From the IMG/VR virus record IMGVR_UViG_3300008263_000034, positions 1-58,991 of that record: a stretch of 58,991 bases of DNA. One strand, 5' to 3'. Shown one piece after another: positions 52,701 through 58,991 of this stretch (position 1 is its first letter; each line of letters begins with the position of its first letter). The translations under genes and the position numbers were made by a program. The stretch comes from a virus. The notes beneath the pieces are model-generated. The model did not search any database, was not told the origin of the DNA, and worked only from the letters and a program-made list of their open reading frames with translations.

Positions 52701-53399
52701 TACATCACCTCCGAGATGATTGGAACTCAGATCGCTGCCAGCACTGTGTTCGAACTCGCACAGAACCGCGATGACTTTGACCAACCTATCTGGTTGGACA
52801 CTGACGGCGCGGTCGGTGCCTTCGGTAAGTCTCTAGTGCATTTGGCTAAGGGTACGGTAGTGCCGTCCGCAGTTGACAAAGTGATGAAGATTGGTAGATA
52901 CGGCGAGCAAAACGCCAAGGAGATGATCGTCGGTGAGCTCACAGGTGTGAGACCGATAATCCACAAGGTAACCGATATCGAGTACCGTGGCATGCGGAAC
53001 TTGAAAGAGTCGGCTGATGCCGTGGTGTCACTCCTCTATCCGTTGTCTTCTGGCAAAGCTCTCGATCCGAGTAAGGTCGAGGGGGTTATGGAAGAACACC
53101 AATCGGCGTCCAACAAGAACCAACAGAAGCTGCACGACTTCCTCATGGGCATGCAGTCCATTGGTTCTACGGAGGCGTCGCTCGCGGCTACTGCACAACA
53201 GATGAAGTTCAGTAAGCAACGCTTCGGTGCTGCCCTTGCAGGAGAGAACATCCCTTGGGGGCCGAACGAACAGTGGTTCCGTAAGATGTATGATAACAAG
53301 GTACGGGTCGGTGAACAGAACCCTGATGAGATCGCCAGCGAAATCAACAGGGTCATGTCTAAGAAAGCCGATGGCTACAACACTAATTTCCTTGAGTAA
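49779..53399 (+). CDS. Second giant virion protein, or C-terminal continuation of the first
   Basis: A 1206-aa protein starting MVGAMGANPTKPNT. The same frame is open 45 codons and more upstream of this ATG and reads naturally (RRIAPEGINIEINNTMVG). It includes a second metallopeptidase-like segment (PNTILVNENLVAT...AVDEELAHLAS) in which EExxH replaces HExxH. The middle is helical. The C-terminal half has hydrophobic segments (FVTTMTGGGAAYGAIFATLFSLL) and KWQRNHGIFAQML...QVIDMSNILPHSQL, a recurring block in large podovirus ejection proteins. If one base were removed near 49730, the two would form one protein of about 4260 aa. Confidence 0.75.
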   Translation: MVGAMGANPTKPNTILVNENLVATMAAGLSAANARAVVRTAVDEELAHLASFAVFKTEDFAAIAAEIGPDRVNEILDMIYSSAVPDATERAARIAADREAGVTGDVDAAAEWVRMEITRLATGRTREADIAFFYTNPSLLERFLEGLRAFINKLKQQFKSEPTAGTAARISQASRSFRKLRNGGALPTPEPSAANEYGDSTAFINAINGDIAEGQEDRTYFMLPVSGTGNSKAAVSGFWKTVQDKMYNLPMELRKYLSLRDGTISQVEYTIQDFDRRFPKMRDEALARGASIEDIGMILGTTAPVVQGEARKEIQRKVREFKTNNATDPDLERKADDYEAKLTQPEADKFFAAFRKQQKAMEDKLKSAGFGDLVDYLVEFRGEINKYKAVINFDESNDVYLTRTFRFFGSEGWASFAKTGGVAMLDGKEVDFNKLRAAAAKHFEWEVNNEAKQTGQTFTAEQHDKKLVEYLDKYLENLELQAADAKELGAMNTIRKDVNRLLNKKDFDEPLRMLLGEVTDPFENAVRTVYNVGRFAANERFLRDFASQAIAIGVASRTRKPDMELLFPPTQSAQLGDLAGLYVRNDIAATIREELGMNGMKQQSKAMEQINMFGRFIAKFSGLSITAKTLGSVGFYPRNVLGGIALTTSQGIVNPVYLKEAFRLSIIANMSLNGRIKAESEESRNLMRRLVELQVLKDDTQGRIAMDMLNGFVNSTDQQLEELLNDIVEAQGSGNIEKIIKKFKLKGTWEATKQAGGSTVEFLASLNNVIDSAFKLNAYFHELSVLKEAYGDTESEAKLEVDAARKVKLTFPTHSDQLSLAKAFNKSPFSMVALPFVRWKTEVFRTMFNTVPLAVEEIKSGNPTMRSRGIKRLIGFVTTMTGGGAAYGAIFATLFSLLTDDEEDERDGVRKLTDEELDALRQGLPKWQRNHGIFAQMLQDGSVQVIDMSNILPHSQLTDLVGLASRGNLKGMADYITSEMIGTQIAASTVFELAQNRDDFDQPIWLDTDGAVGAFGKSLVHLAKGTVVPSAVDKVMKIGRYGEQNAKEMIVGELTGVRPIIHKVTDIEYRGMRNLKESADAVVSLLYPLSSGKALDPSKVEGVMEEHQSASNKNQQKLHDFLMGMQSIGSTEASLAATAQQMKFSKQRFGAALAGENIPWGPNEQWFRKMYDNKVRVGEQNPDEIASEINRVMSKKADGYNTNFLE

Positions 53400-53481
53400 G
53401 CACTACGTACAACTGCCAGAAGAAGCACACTACAGCCCATAGGAACCATCCACCTAAGAAGAGGAAGCAGATTACTTGCAT
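53383..53481 (-). CDS. Very small membrane protein overlapping the giant gene end
   Basis: A 32-aa frame (MQVICFLFLGGWFLWAVVCFFW...) that is nearly one hydrophobic helix. A Shine-Dalgarno-like GGGAGG lies 7 bases upstream of the ATG. It overlaps the 3' end of the rightward 1206-aa gene by 17 bases and the upstream gene by 10. It could be a small holin-like or signal peptide, but evidence is only hydrophobicity and the ribosome site. Confidence 0.4.
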   Translation of the reverse strand: MQVICFLFLGGWFLWAVVCFFWQLYVVLTQGN

Positions 53482-53639
53482 ACTTGCCTCCCTTCCTTAG
53501 CGGCTTGGGTTGCGAGCAACCCTTTCTTCATGGCTTTCAGTTCTTTGGTAGTGCGTTCATGGAACCAACGCAGTAGCTGGCTCTTCTCTGCGAACTCAAG
53601 GTGTGAGGACGTCTCTCTTTTTTTGTCTATTACTTTCAT
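53472..53639 (-). CDS. Small basic protein
   Basis: A 55-aa helical, basic product (MKVIDKKRETSSHLEFAEK...ERTTKELKAMKKGL). It fits in the leftward cluster just before the tiny membrane gene. Not recognised. The frame is short, so confidence is moderate. Confidence 0.5.
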   Translation of the reverse strand: MKVIDKKRETSSHLEFAEKSQLLRWFHERTTKELKAMKKGLLATQAAKEGRQVCK

Positions 53640-53643
53640 ACGA

Positions 53644-53859
53644 TTACAGTTTGAGTTTGGTTCCGAAGTTAGCTAACCGGACACGCCATAGCTTGTCGCC
53701 CCTGCCGACCTGCTTGTGCTCGACTATCAGGTGACCGTTGTCGATACTGATCTCAGGCTGGCACACGCAGCTGAGGGAGACAACGTGCTCGTGTCCTGTA
53801 TCCTTATTCGGTATGCTGTGTATCTGACTATTCTTGTGGTGTTTGTTTGTTATCTTCAT
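53644..53859 (-). CDS. Small hypothetical protein
   Basis: A 71-aa protein with a beta-rich core (VVSLSCVCQPEISIDNGHLIVEHKQV, LWRVRLANFG). An A/T-rich leader (CAATAAAAACATATG) precedes the start. The sequence near 53797 includes a CCTGTATCC repeat and half of the TTATTCGG palindrome. No family recognised. Confidence 0.55.
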   Translation of the reverse strand: MKITNKHHKNSQIHSIPNKDTGHEHVVSLSCVCQPEISIDNGHLIVEHKQVGRGDKLWRVRLANFGTKLKL

Positions 53860-53865
53860 ATGTTT

Positions 53866-54126
53866 TTATTGTAGAGCTGAGTCGATGAACGCTTCGATTT
53901 CATCTTCGATGAAGCCGACCGTAACGTGCGGTTCGTCATTACTGACTTGACACGCGCTTATGACGGAAGCCACGAATGCTGTGGCGATCCTAGCCAGATG
54001 TAGCGTGCTACACCGAAGGGAGATGCCGTTGATGTATGCTGTTACGATAACTGTATCGCGCACAACAGAGGATTCGATCGTGAGAATCCCACTACCGACG
54101 TCGATTTGTAATTTACTATCTTTCAT
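53866..54126 (-). CDS. Small hypothetical protein
   Basis: An 86-aa acidic protein: a beta hairpin (LQIDVGSGILTIESSVVRDTVIVTAYI) followed by two helices, the last EDEIEAFIDSAL. Its leader is AACCAAACAAACAAACTAAAT with no Shine-Dalgarno. Not recognised. Confidence 0.6.
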   Translation of the reverse strand: MKDSKLQIDVGSGILTIESSVVRDTVIVTAYINGISLRCSTLHLARIATAFVASVISACQVSNDEPHVTVGFIEDEIEAFIDSALQ

Positions 54127-54152
54127 ATTTAGTTTGTTTGTTTGGTTGGTGT

Positions 54153-54767
54153 TTAGATTGAACGGAACTTGTCGATGTGCATTAGTGCCTCACCGAGCAG
54201 TCCCTTCGGTGCCCCGTATGTATCGAACAGACACATCAGTCTGTCACGCTTTTCTTTTTCCTGTCGCCGGATACAGGATACAAGGTTGAGTAGCATGTCG
54301 TCGCCTACCGCAGCGCTGCCGAACTGCCACTTGTATAGTGGGGAGTCGTTAGCGAGGGTCGCACATAGTGACGGTATGCAGTCAGCCATCAGTATTAACT
54401 TACTTGTCTCGTCGTCCAGTGGCTCCGGCGTAAGTGGCGCACCGAACATCGCACTCGTATGGTAGAGCCCTTCCGTTACATCATAGTAACTTAATTCCGT
54501 ATGACCTATGAACCCGCCAACTAGCGGCGAGTATGCGGCGATAACATATGGGTCTCCTACCCTACACACTACCTTCACCTTATATCCTGTGGCAACATAC
54601 GCATAGGATTGAGTGTCATACTCTACGCACCTGAATGGTATCTCTGACAGCATGATCTCCGTATGGTTGCGGCGTAGGATGTTGTGATACCACTCGTACA
54701 TTTTACCTTCGACCTGCTTCTCCGGCCTCTGGTATTTCTTTCTGAACTCTACTTTAGTCATTCTCAT
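54153..54767 (-). CDS. Hypothetical protein
   Basis: A 204-aa mixed alpha/beta protein of unknown function (MRMTKVEFRKKYQRPEKQVEG start). A central region has YAYVATGYKVKVVCRVGDPYVIAAYSPLVGG strands. Residues around VSCIRRQEK are coded by a CCTGTATCCTG repeat element that seems to have entered the gene in frame. It is part of the MoxR-VWA leftward operon by position. Confidence 0.6.
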   Translation of the reverse strand: MRMTKVEFRKKYQRPEKQVEGKMYEWYHNILRRNHTEIMLSEIPFRCVEYDTQSYAYVATGYKVKVVCRVGDPYVIAAYSPLVGGFIGHTELSYYDVTEGLYHTSAMFGAPLTPEPLDDETSKLILMADCIPSLCATLANDSPLYKWQFGSAAVGDDMLLNLVSCIRRQEKEKRDRLMCLFDTYGAPKGLLGEALMHIDKFRSI

Positions 54768-54799
54768 ATTTCTTATTTAGTTTTGTTTGTTTTATTTTG

Positions 54800-56212
54800 T
54801 TATACATCAGTGATCTCGATAACCTCTCCTGCTTTAAATGCGTTGGTAGCAGCGCCAGTTGACAGCCAGAGCAAAGGAAAGTCCACGTAGGTGATCTCGC
54901 TGAGGTCACTGGAGTAGCCGTCAGTCAGGTAGACCATGACATCCACATCCTGTACGTGCTCCGCTACCCAGTCGAAGGCTGGCTTGAACTTCGTACCGCC
55001 GCCGCCCTTCAGCGAGGCTGGCACGGTGTCGCCTGCTTCAAGAGACACGGCATCGGCAACCACATGGGAGACGGATAGTAGGTGAACCCTCTCCGGCTTG
55101 AGGTCGTCGAGTACCGATTGCGCTTCACTGAGGAAGCGGTCATAGGTGCGCTGTCCGATCGAACCAGAGGTGTCGAGCACGAGCACGATCTCTCCGGCAT
55201 TGCGGGTGCGACGTCCAGCTGCAACGAGTCCAGTCGTCTGGAAGATCGCGTTGTTGAACGGCGAGTCCCATCCATTGCGTGATCTCTTAGACAACCATTC
55301 GCGTAGTAGATCAGGCCAGCTCAACGAGGAGCTGGTGCGCTGTCCTTGTAGGCGGCTGGCAGTTGTGCCGCTGTCGCTCTGCTGACGTCGATCTATTTCA
55401 TCGGCGATGAAGATCGAGTCGTTCGCTTCTTCGAGTCGGTCGATGGTTTGCTGTTGCGACTCTCCGTCTTCTGGTTCCGGCTCGAACGTATCCGGTGCGC
55501 CAGTGCCGACAAAGTCTGAGAGATCATCTCCGCTATCGCTGACATCAGAATCGGTATCACTACCACCACTACCAGAAGCATCGTCACCATCATCGTCTTG
55601 GCTGCTGTCTTGATCGTCGCTCTCCCCCTCTTGAGGAGTCTCGCCGTCGTCCGACGTATCATCATCGGCATCATCACCATCATCGGCATCATCGTTAGTA
55701 TCATTGTCTTGTTGTGGTTTGGGGGTGGTCTGGTCTTGTTGTATTGGTTTACTAAGTATTCTGTATAGCTGCTCGGCTGAGTTGTTACCGGACAGCTCCT
55801 CGTCAAGCAGCACGCCACCAATGAAGGGGAATACCTCCTTGCCTATCTCACGATTGCGGTTGGCGATCATCGCGTTGATGACGTAGTCCGCTGCGATGTT
55901 TGCAGTTGTGTGGTTGCCTAACTTGGCGAGCCGCCAGCCGTGACCGAGCAGGGCATGCAACGCCTCATGCACTAGCAGGAATGCGATGAGTCCTGCCCCG
56001 TTGGGTTGGCGGGATAGCTTGTCGATGCCGTTGCGATTGAGGAGTAGCGTCGAGCCGTCCGTTGCACCGTAAGGCACAGCGTCCGACCACTGCCACTTCA
56101 TGGACATCAGCTTGCTGTGGGTGAGGAACCAATACCTACTCGTTGTCCGCATGGCTACGGACAGAGGGTGGTTGGTGTCGAACTGTGTGGGGTCTATTGT
56201 ATTTGTTGTCAT
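54800..56212 (-). CDS. Metallopeptidase-like / VWA domain protein (MoxR partner)
   Basis: A 470-aa protein. Residues 1-130 contain HEALHALLGH (82-91), the HExxHxxxxH-like zinc site of the DUF2201-type putative metallopeptidase domain. Residues 161-262 are a very acidic Asp/Ser/Glu linker. The C-terminal part is a VWA-like domain with MIDAS DTSGSIG (347-353), GGGGTKF and LTDGYSS. Such proteins pair with MoxR-type AAA+ ATPases, whose gene lies two positions upstream. The pair acts as a metal-dependent chaperone or remodelling system in bacteria and in several phages, where the target is unknown. Confidence 0.85.
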   Translation of the reverse strand: MTTNTIDPTQFDTNHPLSVAMRTTSRYWFLTHSKLMSMKWQWSDAVPYGATDGSTLLLNRNGIDKLSRQPNGAGLIAFLLVHEALHALLGHGWRLAKLGNHTTANIAADYVINAMIANRNREIGKEVFPFIGGVLLDEELSGNNSAEQLYRILSKPIQQDQTTPKPQQDNDTNDDADDGDDADDDTSDDGETPQEGESDDQDSSQDDDGDDASGSGGSDTDSDVSDSGDDLSDFVGTGAPDTFEPEPEDGESQQQTIDRLEEANDSIFIADEIDRRQQSDSGTTASRLQGQRTSSSLSWPDLLREWLSKRSRNGWDSPFNNAIFQTTGLVAAGRRTRNAGEIVLVLDTSGSIGQRTYDRFLSEAQSVLDDLKPERVHLLSVSHVVADAVSLEAGDTVPASLKGGGGTKFKPAFDWVAEHVQDVDVMVYLTDGYSSDLSEITYVDFPLLWLSTGAATNAFKAGEVIEITDV

Positions 56213-56235
56213 TGTATTTTTATTTGTGTTGTAGG

Positions 56236-56959
56236 TTAGAGTCCCAATGCGGCGAGCGTCTCGTCAGCCTTGACCGATGCAGCCTCCGCTTTCTTGGCGA
56301 TGCGGACACGCTCGTCTTGCGTCAGACTCCCATCAGGTATGCGGGCGGCATCTGCTACGGCAAGCACTACCTCTTCAATCTCTGGCAGCTCTAGGAAGTT
56401 CAGCTTCTGCACACGCCGTGCTTCGTCGCGCAGCTTGTCGAACTGCGAGAGGTGTAAGCGATCGGCGTTGCGTAAGCGGTTGGAGAACTCTGCGATGACT
56501 GCCTTGAGGTCGTTGATCGGACCAGCACCTGCTCGCTACTTCTGTGGCAGTAGGGATCTGCACCTCGGTGGCGAACGAACCGAGTCGCGTGTTCAATGCA
56601 GCGAGTAGGTCAGGGTATGTTGCGAGGATGTCCTCACGGATTGTATCGAGCTCAGCTTGTGCATCGTCAAAGATGTTCTGAACTTCAGTCACATCCTTGA
56701 TACGTAGGTAGATACCTCCGGTCGGACAGAGCGAACCGCAACGGCGTATGGTTACGCCTGTCTGTTGTTGTAGGCTAATGGCACGACCGACTGCTGTGCC
56801 TCGTGCCGTGAGGATCGTGTTGTATACACGAGCCGCATTGCGGTCAGCTCCGGCGGCGGACACCGCCCTTGCTGATGCGCTACGGTTGAGCGCGTTGGTT
56901 GCTGGTGCTGTTGTGCTGAAGTGGCACAGCACGATGGATTGGAACGTCTTGAGTTGCAT
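56236..56959 (-). pseudogene. DUF3150-like protein gene with an apparent 1-base insertion
   Basis: The first part (from MQLKTFQSIV at 56959) reads to TATEVA near 56540 and then turns into Arg/Ser-rich nonsense. One frame over, the reading AGAGPINDLKAVIAEFSNR...EIEEVVLAVADAAR...ETLAALGL continues to a stop at 56236. Removing one base near 56531-56538 gives one protein of about 240 aa. Its size, helical composition and place between a MoxR ATPase and a VWA protein fit the DUF3150 family. It may be a sequencing or assembly error or a real frameshift. The longer Met at 56983 is less likely. Confidence 0.65.
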
Positions 56960-57013
56960 TGTGTTATTGTTTTGTGGTATCATCTTATTTTATTTCTATT
57001 GTTTGTTGTTTGT

Positions 57014-58105
57014 TTACGCGAGAATGAGGTCACGGCTTTTCGGATGCTCGTCGAGCGGGATGCCACGACGGGTGGCGGAGCGGGCACCGAACTCACGGAT
57101 GTCGCCACGGCAACGCAGCAGGAGGGACACGAGCCAGTCGAACCCGCCACTGTGCACGGCGATGGCGATGTCCTTAACCCCACGGGTAGCGGTGGCAAGG
57201 CAAGCTGAGACAAGGGCGAACTGCACCGCAGGATCTTCCGGCACGACGAAGTTATCAGGATCAGCCTTGAGGGTGGCGATGTCCGGTAGCTTGTCCACAT
57301 GCTGGAGGAAGGCGAAGTAGGTGCTGGCTGCACGATCCCCGACACTACCGCGAACGAACTTGCGGAACGCTTCTGGCTTGGTATCACGGAACGGATGTGC
57401 CAACGCCACTGCTTCCCATGTGCGGGGGCACGGATGGGGCACGCCGTCATAGGGCATGGTAACCGGAGGGTTGAAGTGATCGAGCCCGTCACCGCTTGTT
57501 GTGCCGAAGCGCAGGAACGCTGGCACATGAGACCCGCTCGACGCTAGTCTCGGCTGGCTGTCAAACCAGTCAAGCCAGTCAGCAACGTTAGGCTCAAGTG
57601 TTACCTTGACGCAACGCTCGGTGAACGGGGCGTCTTCTACAGCGGAGCGCGTGCCGTCCTGTCTGCGGTTAGAAGCACAGACCACGAAGACATTCGAGCC
57701 TAGCTTATGCGGGCCAACCTTCCGGTCACCGGATGCAGGGTACAGGGAACGGAGGAGGGCACGGACAGCAGGATCGTAGTCGTTGCACTCGTCGAGGAAG
57801 AGGAGTGTTGGCTCGTCGCCGACTCGTGCTTGAGTTGGCCAGATGTCAGGAGCATAGAACGACATGTCGTCGCCGTTGGGTTTGCCGTAGCCAATCACCT
57901 CTTGAGGGCCTTGCCCGTTGAGGTTGACCTCCCACACCTTGCGACCCATCTGCGGGGCGAGGACTTTGGTGACGATGCTGGTCTTGCCAGCGCCACCACT
58001 ACCTACGATGAAGAGGAAGCGGTCGGTCGTGACCACCATCTCCGCGAGGTCGAGGAGTTCGGAAGGCTTGACAGGGTTGATGGAGTTACTTGTGTTGGTT
58101 GTCAT
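57014..58105 (-). CDS. MoxR-type AAA+ ATPase
   Basis: A 363-aa ATPase: Walker A GSGGAGKTS at 35-43, Walker B LLFLDECND at 101-109, sensor 1 VVCASNR at 141-147 and an arginine-finger-like region (FTERCVKVTL). It has the form of MoxR/CobS-like ATPases that act with a VWA partner, encoded two genes downstream. The ATG at 58105 is preferred to 58150 because the extra residues derive from a poly-A leader. Start sequence MTTNT is shared with the VWA gene, and both leaders are rich in AAATA. Confidence 0.85.
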   Translation of the reverse strand: MTTNTSNSINPVKPSELLDLAEMVVTTDRFLFIVGSGGAGKTSIVTKVLAPQMGRKVWEVNLNGQGPQEVIGYGKPNGDDMSFYAPDIWPTQARVGDEPTLLFLDECNDYDPAVRALLRSLYPASGDRKVGPHKLGSNVFVVCASNRRQDGTRSAVEDAPFTERCVKVTLEPNVADWLDWFDSQPRLASSGSHVPAFLRFGTTSGDGLDHFNPPVTMPYDGVPHPCPRTWEAVALAHPFRDTKPEAFRKFVRGSVGDRAASTYFAFLQHVDKLPDIATLKADPDNFVVPEDPAVQFALVSACLATATRGVKDIAIAVHSGGFDWLVSLLLRCRGDIREFGARSATRRGIPLDEHPKSRDLILA

Positions 58106-58218
58106 ACTATTTATTTGTTTTCTTTTTTTTTTTATTATGTTGCCGACCATTTATGCTGTCGCAGTCGGCGTTGCGATCGTGTTGTAATTCAGTTTCCTGA
58201 AAGGGTCAATAAGGAATC

Positions 58219-58506
58219 TCAATTATTTTCCTCAGTATACAGTTTGGTTAACCGGATTGCGGAGGCTATCAAGAAGTCGTCTTCTGGATGAGGTAGTTCG
58301 GGTAGCGTCATGCCGTCGGGGGAGATCGGGTGGACGCGAACCGTATCGACATCCATTGAGTAGGTGTCACCTGATTCGGTGATCTCTCCTTGGATTAGAA
58401 ACGGCATTCCGTTTGGCATGATTTCTCTTACAATATTTATAGTGGTGTTGGTTGGTATGTCGCAACAGCACGAATCCCATCCACATTTTTTACATTGCCC
58501 ACTCAT
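58219..58506 (-). CDS. Small protein with N-terminal Cys cluster
   Basis: A 95-aa protein beginning MSGQCKKCGWDSCCCDIP, with five Cys in the first 15 residues (a probable zinc or iron-sulphur knuckle). A beta-rich middle and an acidic helical end follow. Function unknown. It lies at the start of the MoxR operon. Confidence 0.6.
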   Translation of the reverse strand: MSGQCKKCGWDSCCCDIPTNTTINIVREIMPNGMPFLIQGEITESGDTYSMDVDTVRVHPISPDGMTLPELPHPEDDFLIASAIRLTKLYTEENN

Positions 58507-58548
58507 AATGTCTTATAGGTTAGTCGTTTAGTTTGGTTAGTGTGTAGG

Positions 58549-58881
58549 TTATCGGTCATCGCTCCCTCCTTCCCACTTACCGATGGTGCGGAGATATGCT
58601 TCGGAGCGTTGGGCTGCGGTAGCGTGCCAATCGCCACAAATAAATCTCTCGTTTTTAGCAGAGCCTTCCGAATTGACTAGGTAACGCAGTTCCCTTGCGT
58701 AGTTTAGAAGTGTGAGGGTGTCATTGAGCATGGTCTTCTCCACTTCGTGCATTGCGTTCAAGTCATTTAGATAATCTGGCAAATCGGTGACAAACGTGTA
58801 ATTAGATGGAGCATGGTCGCCATCATGTAGATGGATGCCAACACTCTCTGCAATCGCGATTCGTTGTGCTTCAGGACTCAT
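58549..58881 (-). CDS. Small phage protein, DYLNDLNAMHEAE family, copy 3
   Basis: A 110-aa paralogue of the genes at 91-456 and 1241-1612, with EAQRIAIAESVG, DYLNDLNAMHEVEK and ATAAQRSEAYLRTIGKW. It has a strong Shine-Dalgarno (GGAGGG, 4 bases from ATG), unlike most leftward genes. Its start lies inside the end of the edge-spanning gene. Function unknown. Confidence 0.75.
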   Translation of the reverse strand: MSPEAQRIAIAESVGIHLHDGDHAPSNYTFVTDLPDYLNDLNAMHEVEKTMLNDTLTLLNYARELRYLVNSEGSAKNERFICGDWHATAAQRSEAYLRTIGKWEGGSDDR

Positions 58882-58991
58882 CGCTCCCTCCTTTCGGTCT
58901 TTGGCTTATCCATAGGTCAGCAAATTGCCAAGCAGCTGCAATCTCATCATTTGCTACTTTTCGCTTTCCTTCTAGAAATGCCATTGCGTTT
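58871..58991 (-). CDS. C-terminal part of the small protein cut by the window edge
   Basis: An open frame entering from the right edge reads NAMAFLEGKRKVANDEIAAA...QFADLWISQRPKGGSDES and stops at 58871, overlapping the next start. Joined to the 31 codons at 94-1 with one added base it gives a continuous protein. This supports circularity of the genome. Confidence 0.6.
   Translation of the reverse strand, partial: NAMAFLEGKRKVANDEIAAAWQFADLWISQRPKGGSDES

Noticed and set aside
40613-53399. Possible virion RNA polymerase, as in N4-like phages with giant internal proteins
   Set aside because: No T7-type or N4-type RNA polymerase motifs were found in either giant protein. The recognisable parts are helices and metallopeptidase-like sites.
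1-58991. Integrase, excisionase or lysogeny repressor
   Set aside because: No tyrosine or serine recombinase motifs and no CI-like repressor with operator cluster were seen. The HTH protein at 34656 fits packaging better.
1-58991. CRISPR array or insertion sequence
   Set aside because: Tandem repeats present have unit lengths of 6, 12, 14 or 21 bases without spacers, and no transposase was found.

Overview
The window reads as one nearly complete, densely packed genome of a tailed phage. It carries a large terminase, portal, scaffold, major capsid protein, tail fibres, a lysis amidase, giant internal virion proteins and its own replication set. There is no tape-measure, sheath or tail-terminator gene. 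The very large ejection-type proteins (3045 and 1206 aa) suggest a short-tailed (podovirus-like) virion. I see no integrase, repressor or phage RNA polymerase, so a lytic life using host RNA polymerase is likely. The two ends of the window look like two halves of one leftward gene missing a single base at the join, so the map is probably circular (circularly permuted DNA or terminally redundant assembly). The host cannot be named. Many starts lack a Shine-Dalgarno sequence and have A/C-rich, G-poor leaders, as in Bacteroidota and some other groups that use SD little, but a few genes have perfect SD sites.

Layout. (1) 1-7444, leftward: small hypothetical genes with ATGA start/stop overlaps, then a glutamine amidotransferase/gamma-glutamylcyclotransferase fusion and a glutamine-synthetase-like amidoligase. 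Three copies of a 65-base leader element with hairpins lie just upstream. (2) 7445-8442: a gene-poor control region with a homing-type small ORF, a tRNA-like RNA inside a larger fold, and an AT-rich repeat that recurs at 37.2 kb. (3) 8443-24790, rightward: virion genes in the order portal, scaffold, capsid, lysis cassette, tail fibres and tail proteins, ending with a PD-(D/E)XK nuclease. (4) 24797-35261, leftward: replication and repair. This holds a primase-helicase, a family A DNA polymerase (exonuclease and polymerase parts in different frames), a probable recombination or ssDNA-associated protein, a RecB/Cas4-like exonuclease, an SF2 helicase, an RNA ligase, a dATP/dGTP diphosphohydrolase-like protein, a RuvC-like resolvase and the presumed small terminase. 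(5) 35349-53399, rightward: large terminase, then after the second AT-rich repeat the internal virion proteins. (6) 53383-58991, leftward: small genes and a MoxR ATPase / DUF3150-like / metallopeptidase-VWA operon, which continues across the join into region 1.

The leftward arm that crosses the join therefore carries two accessory enzyme modules, the amidoligase set and the MoxR-VWA set. These are the best candidates for host takeover or modification functions. Several genes (DNA polymerase, the DUF3150-like gene, the junction of the two giant proteins) appear broken by apparent 1-base shifts. Either the assembly has indels or the phage really splits these genes.
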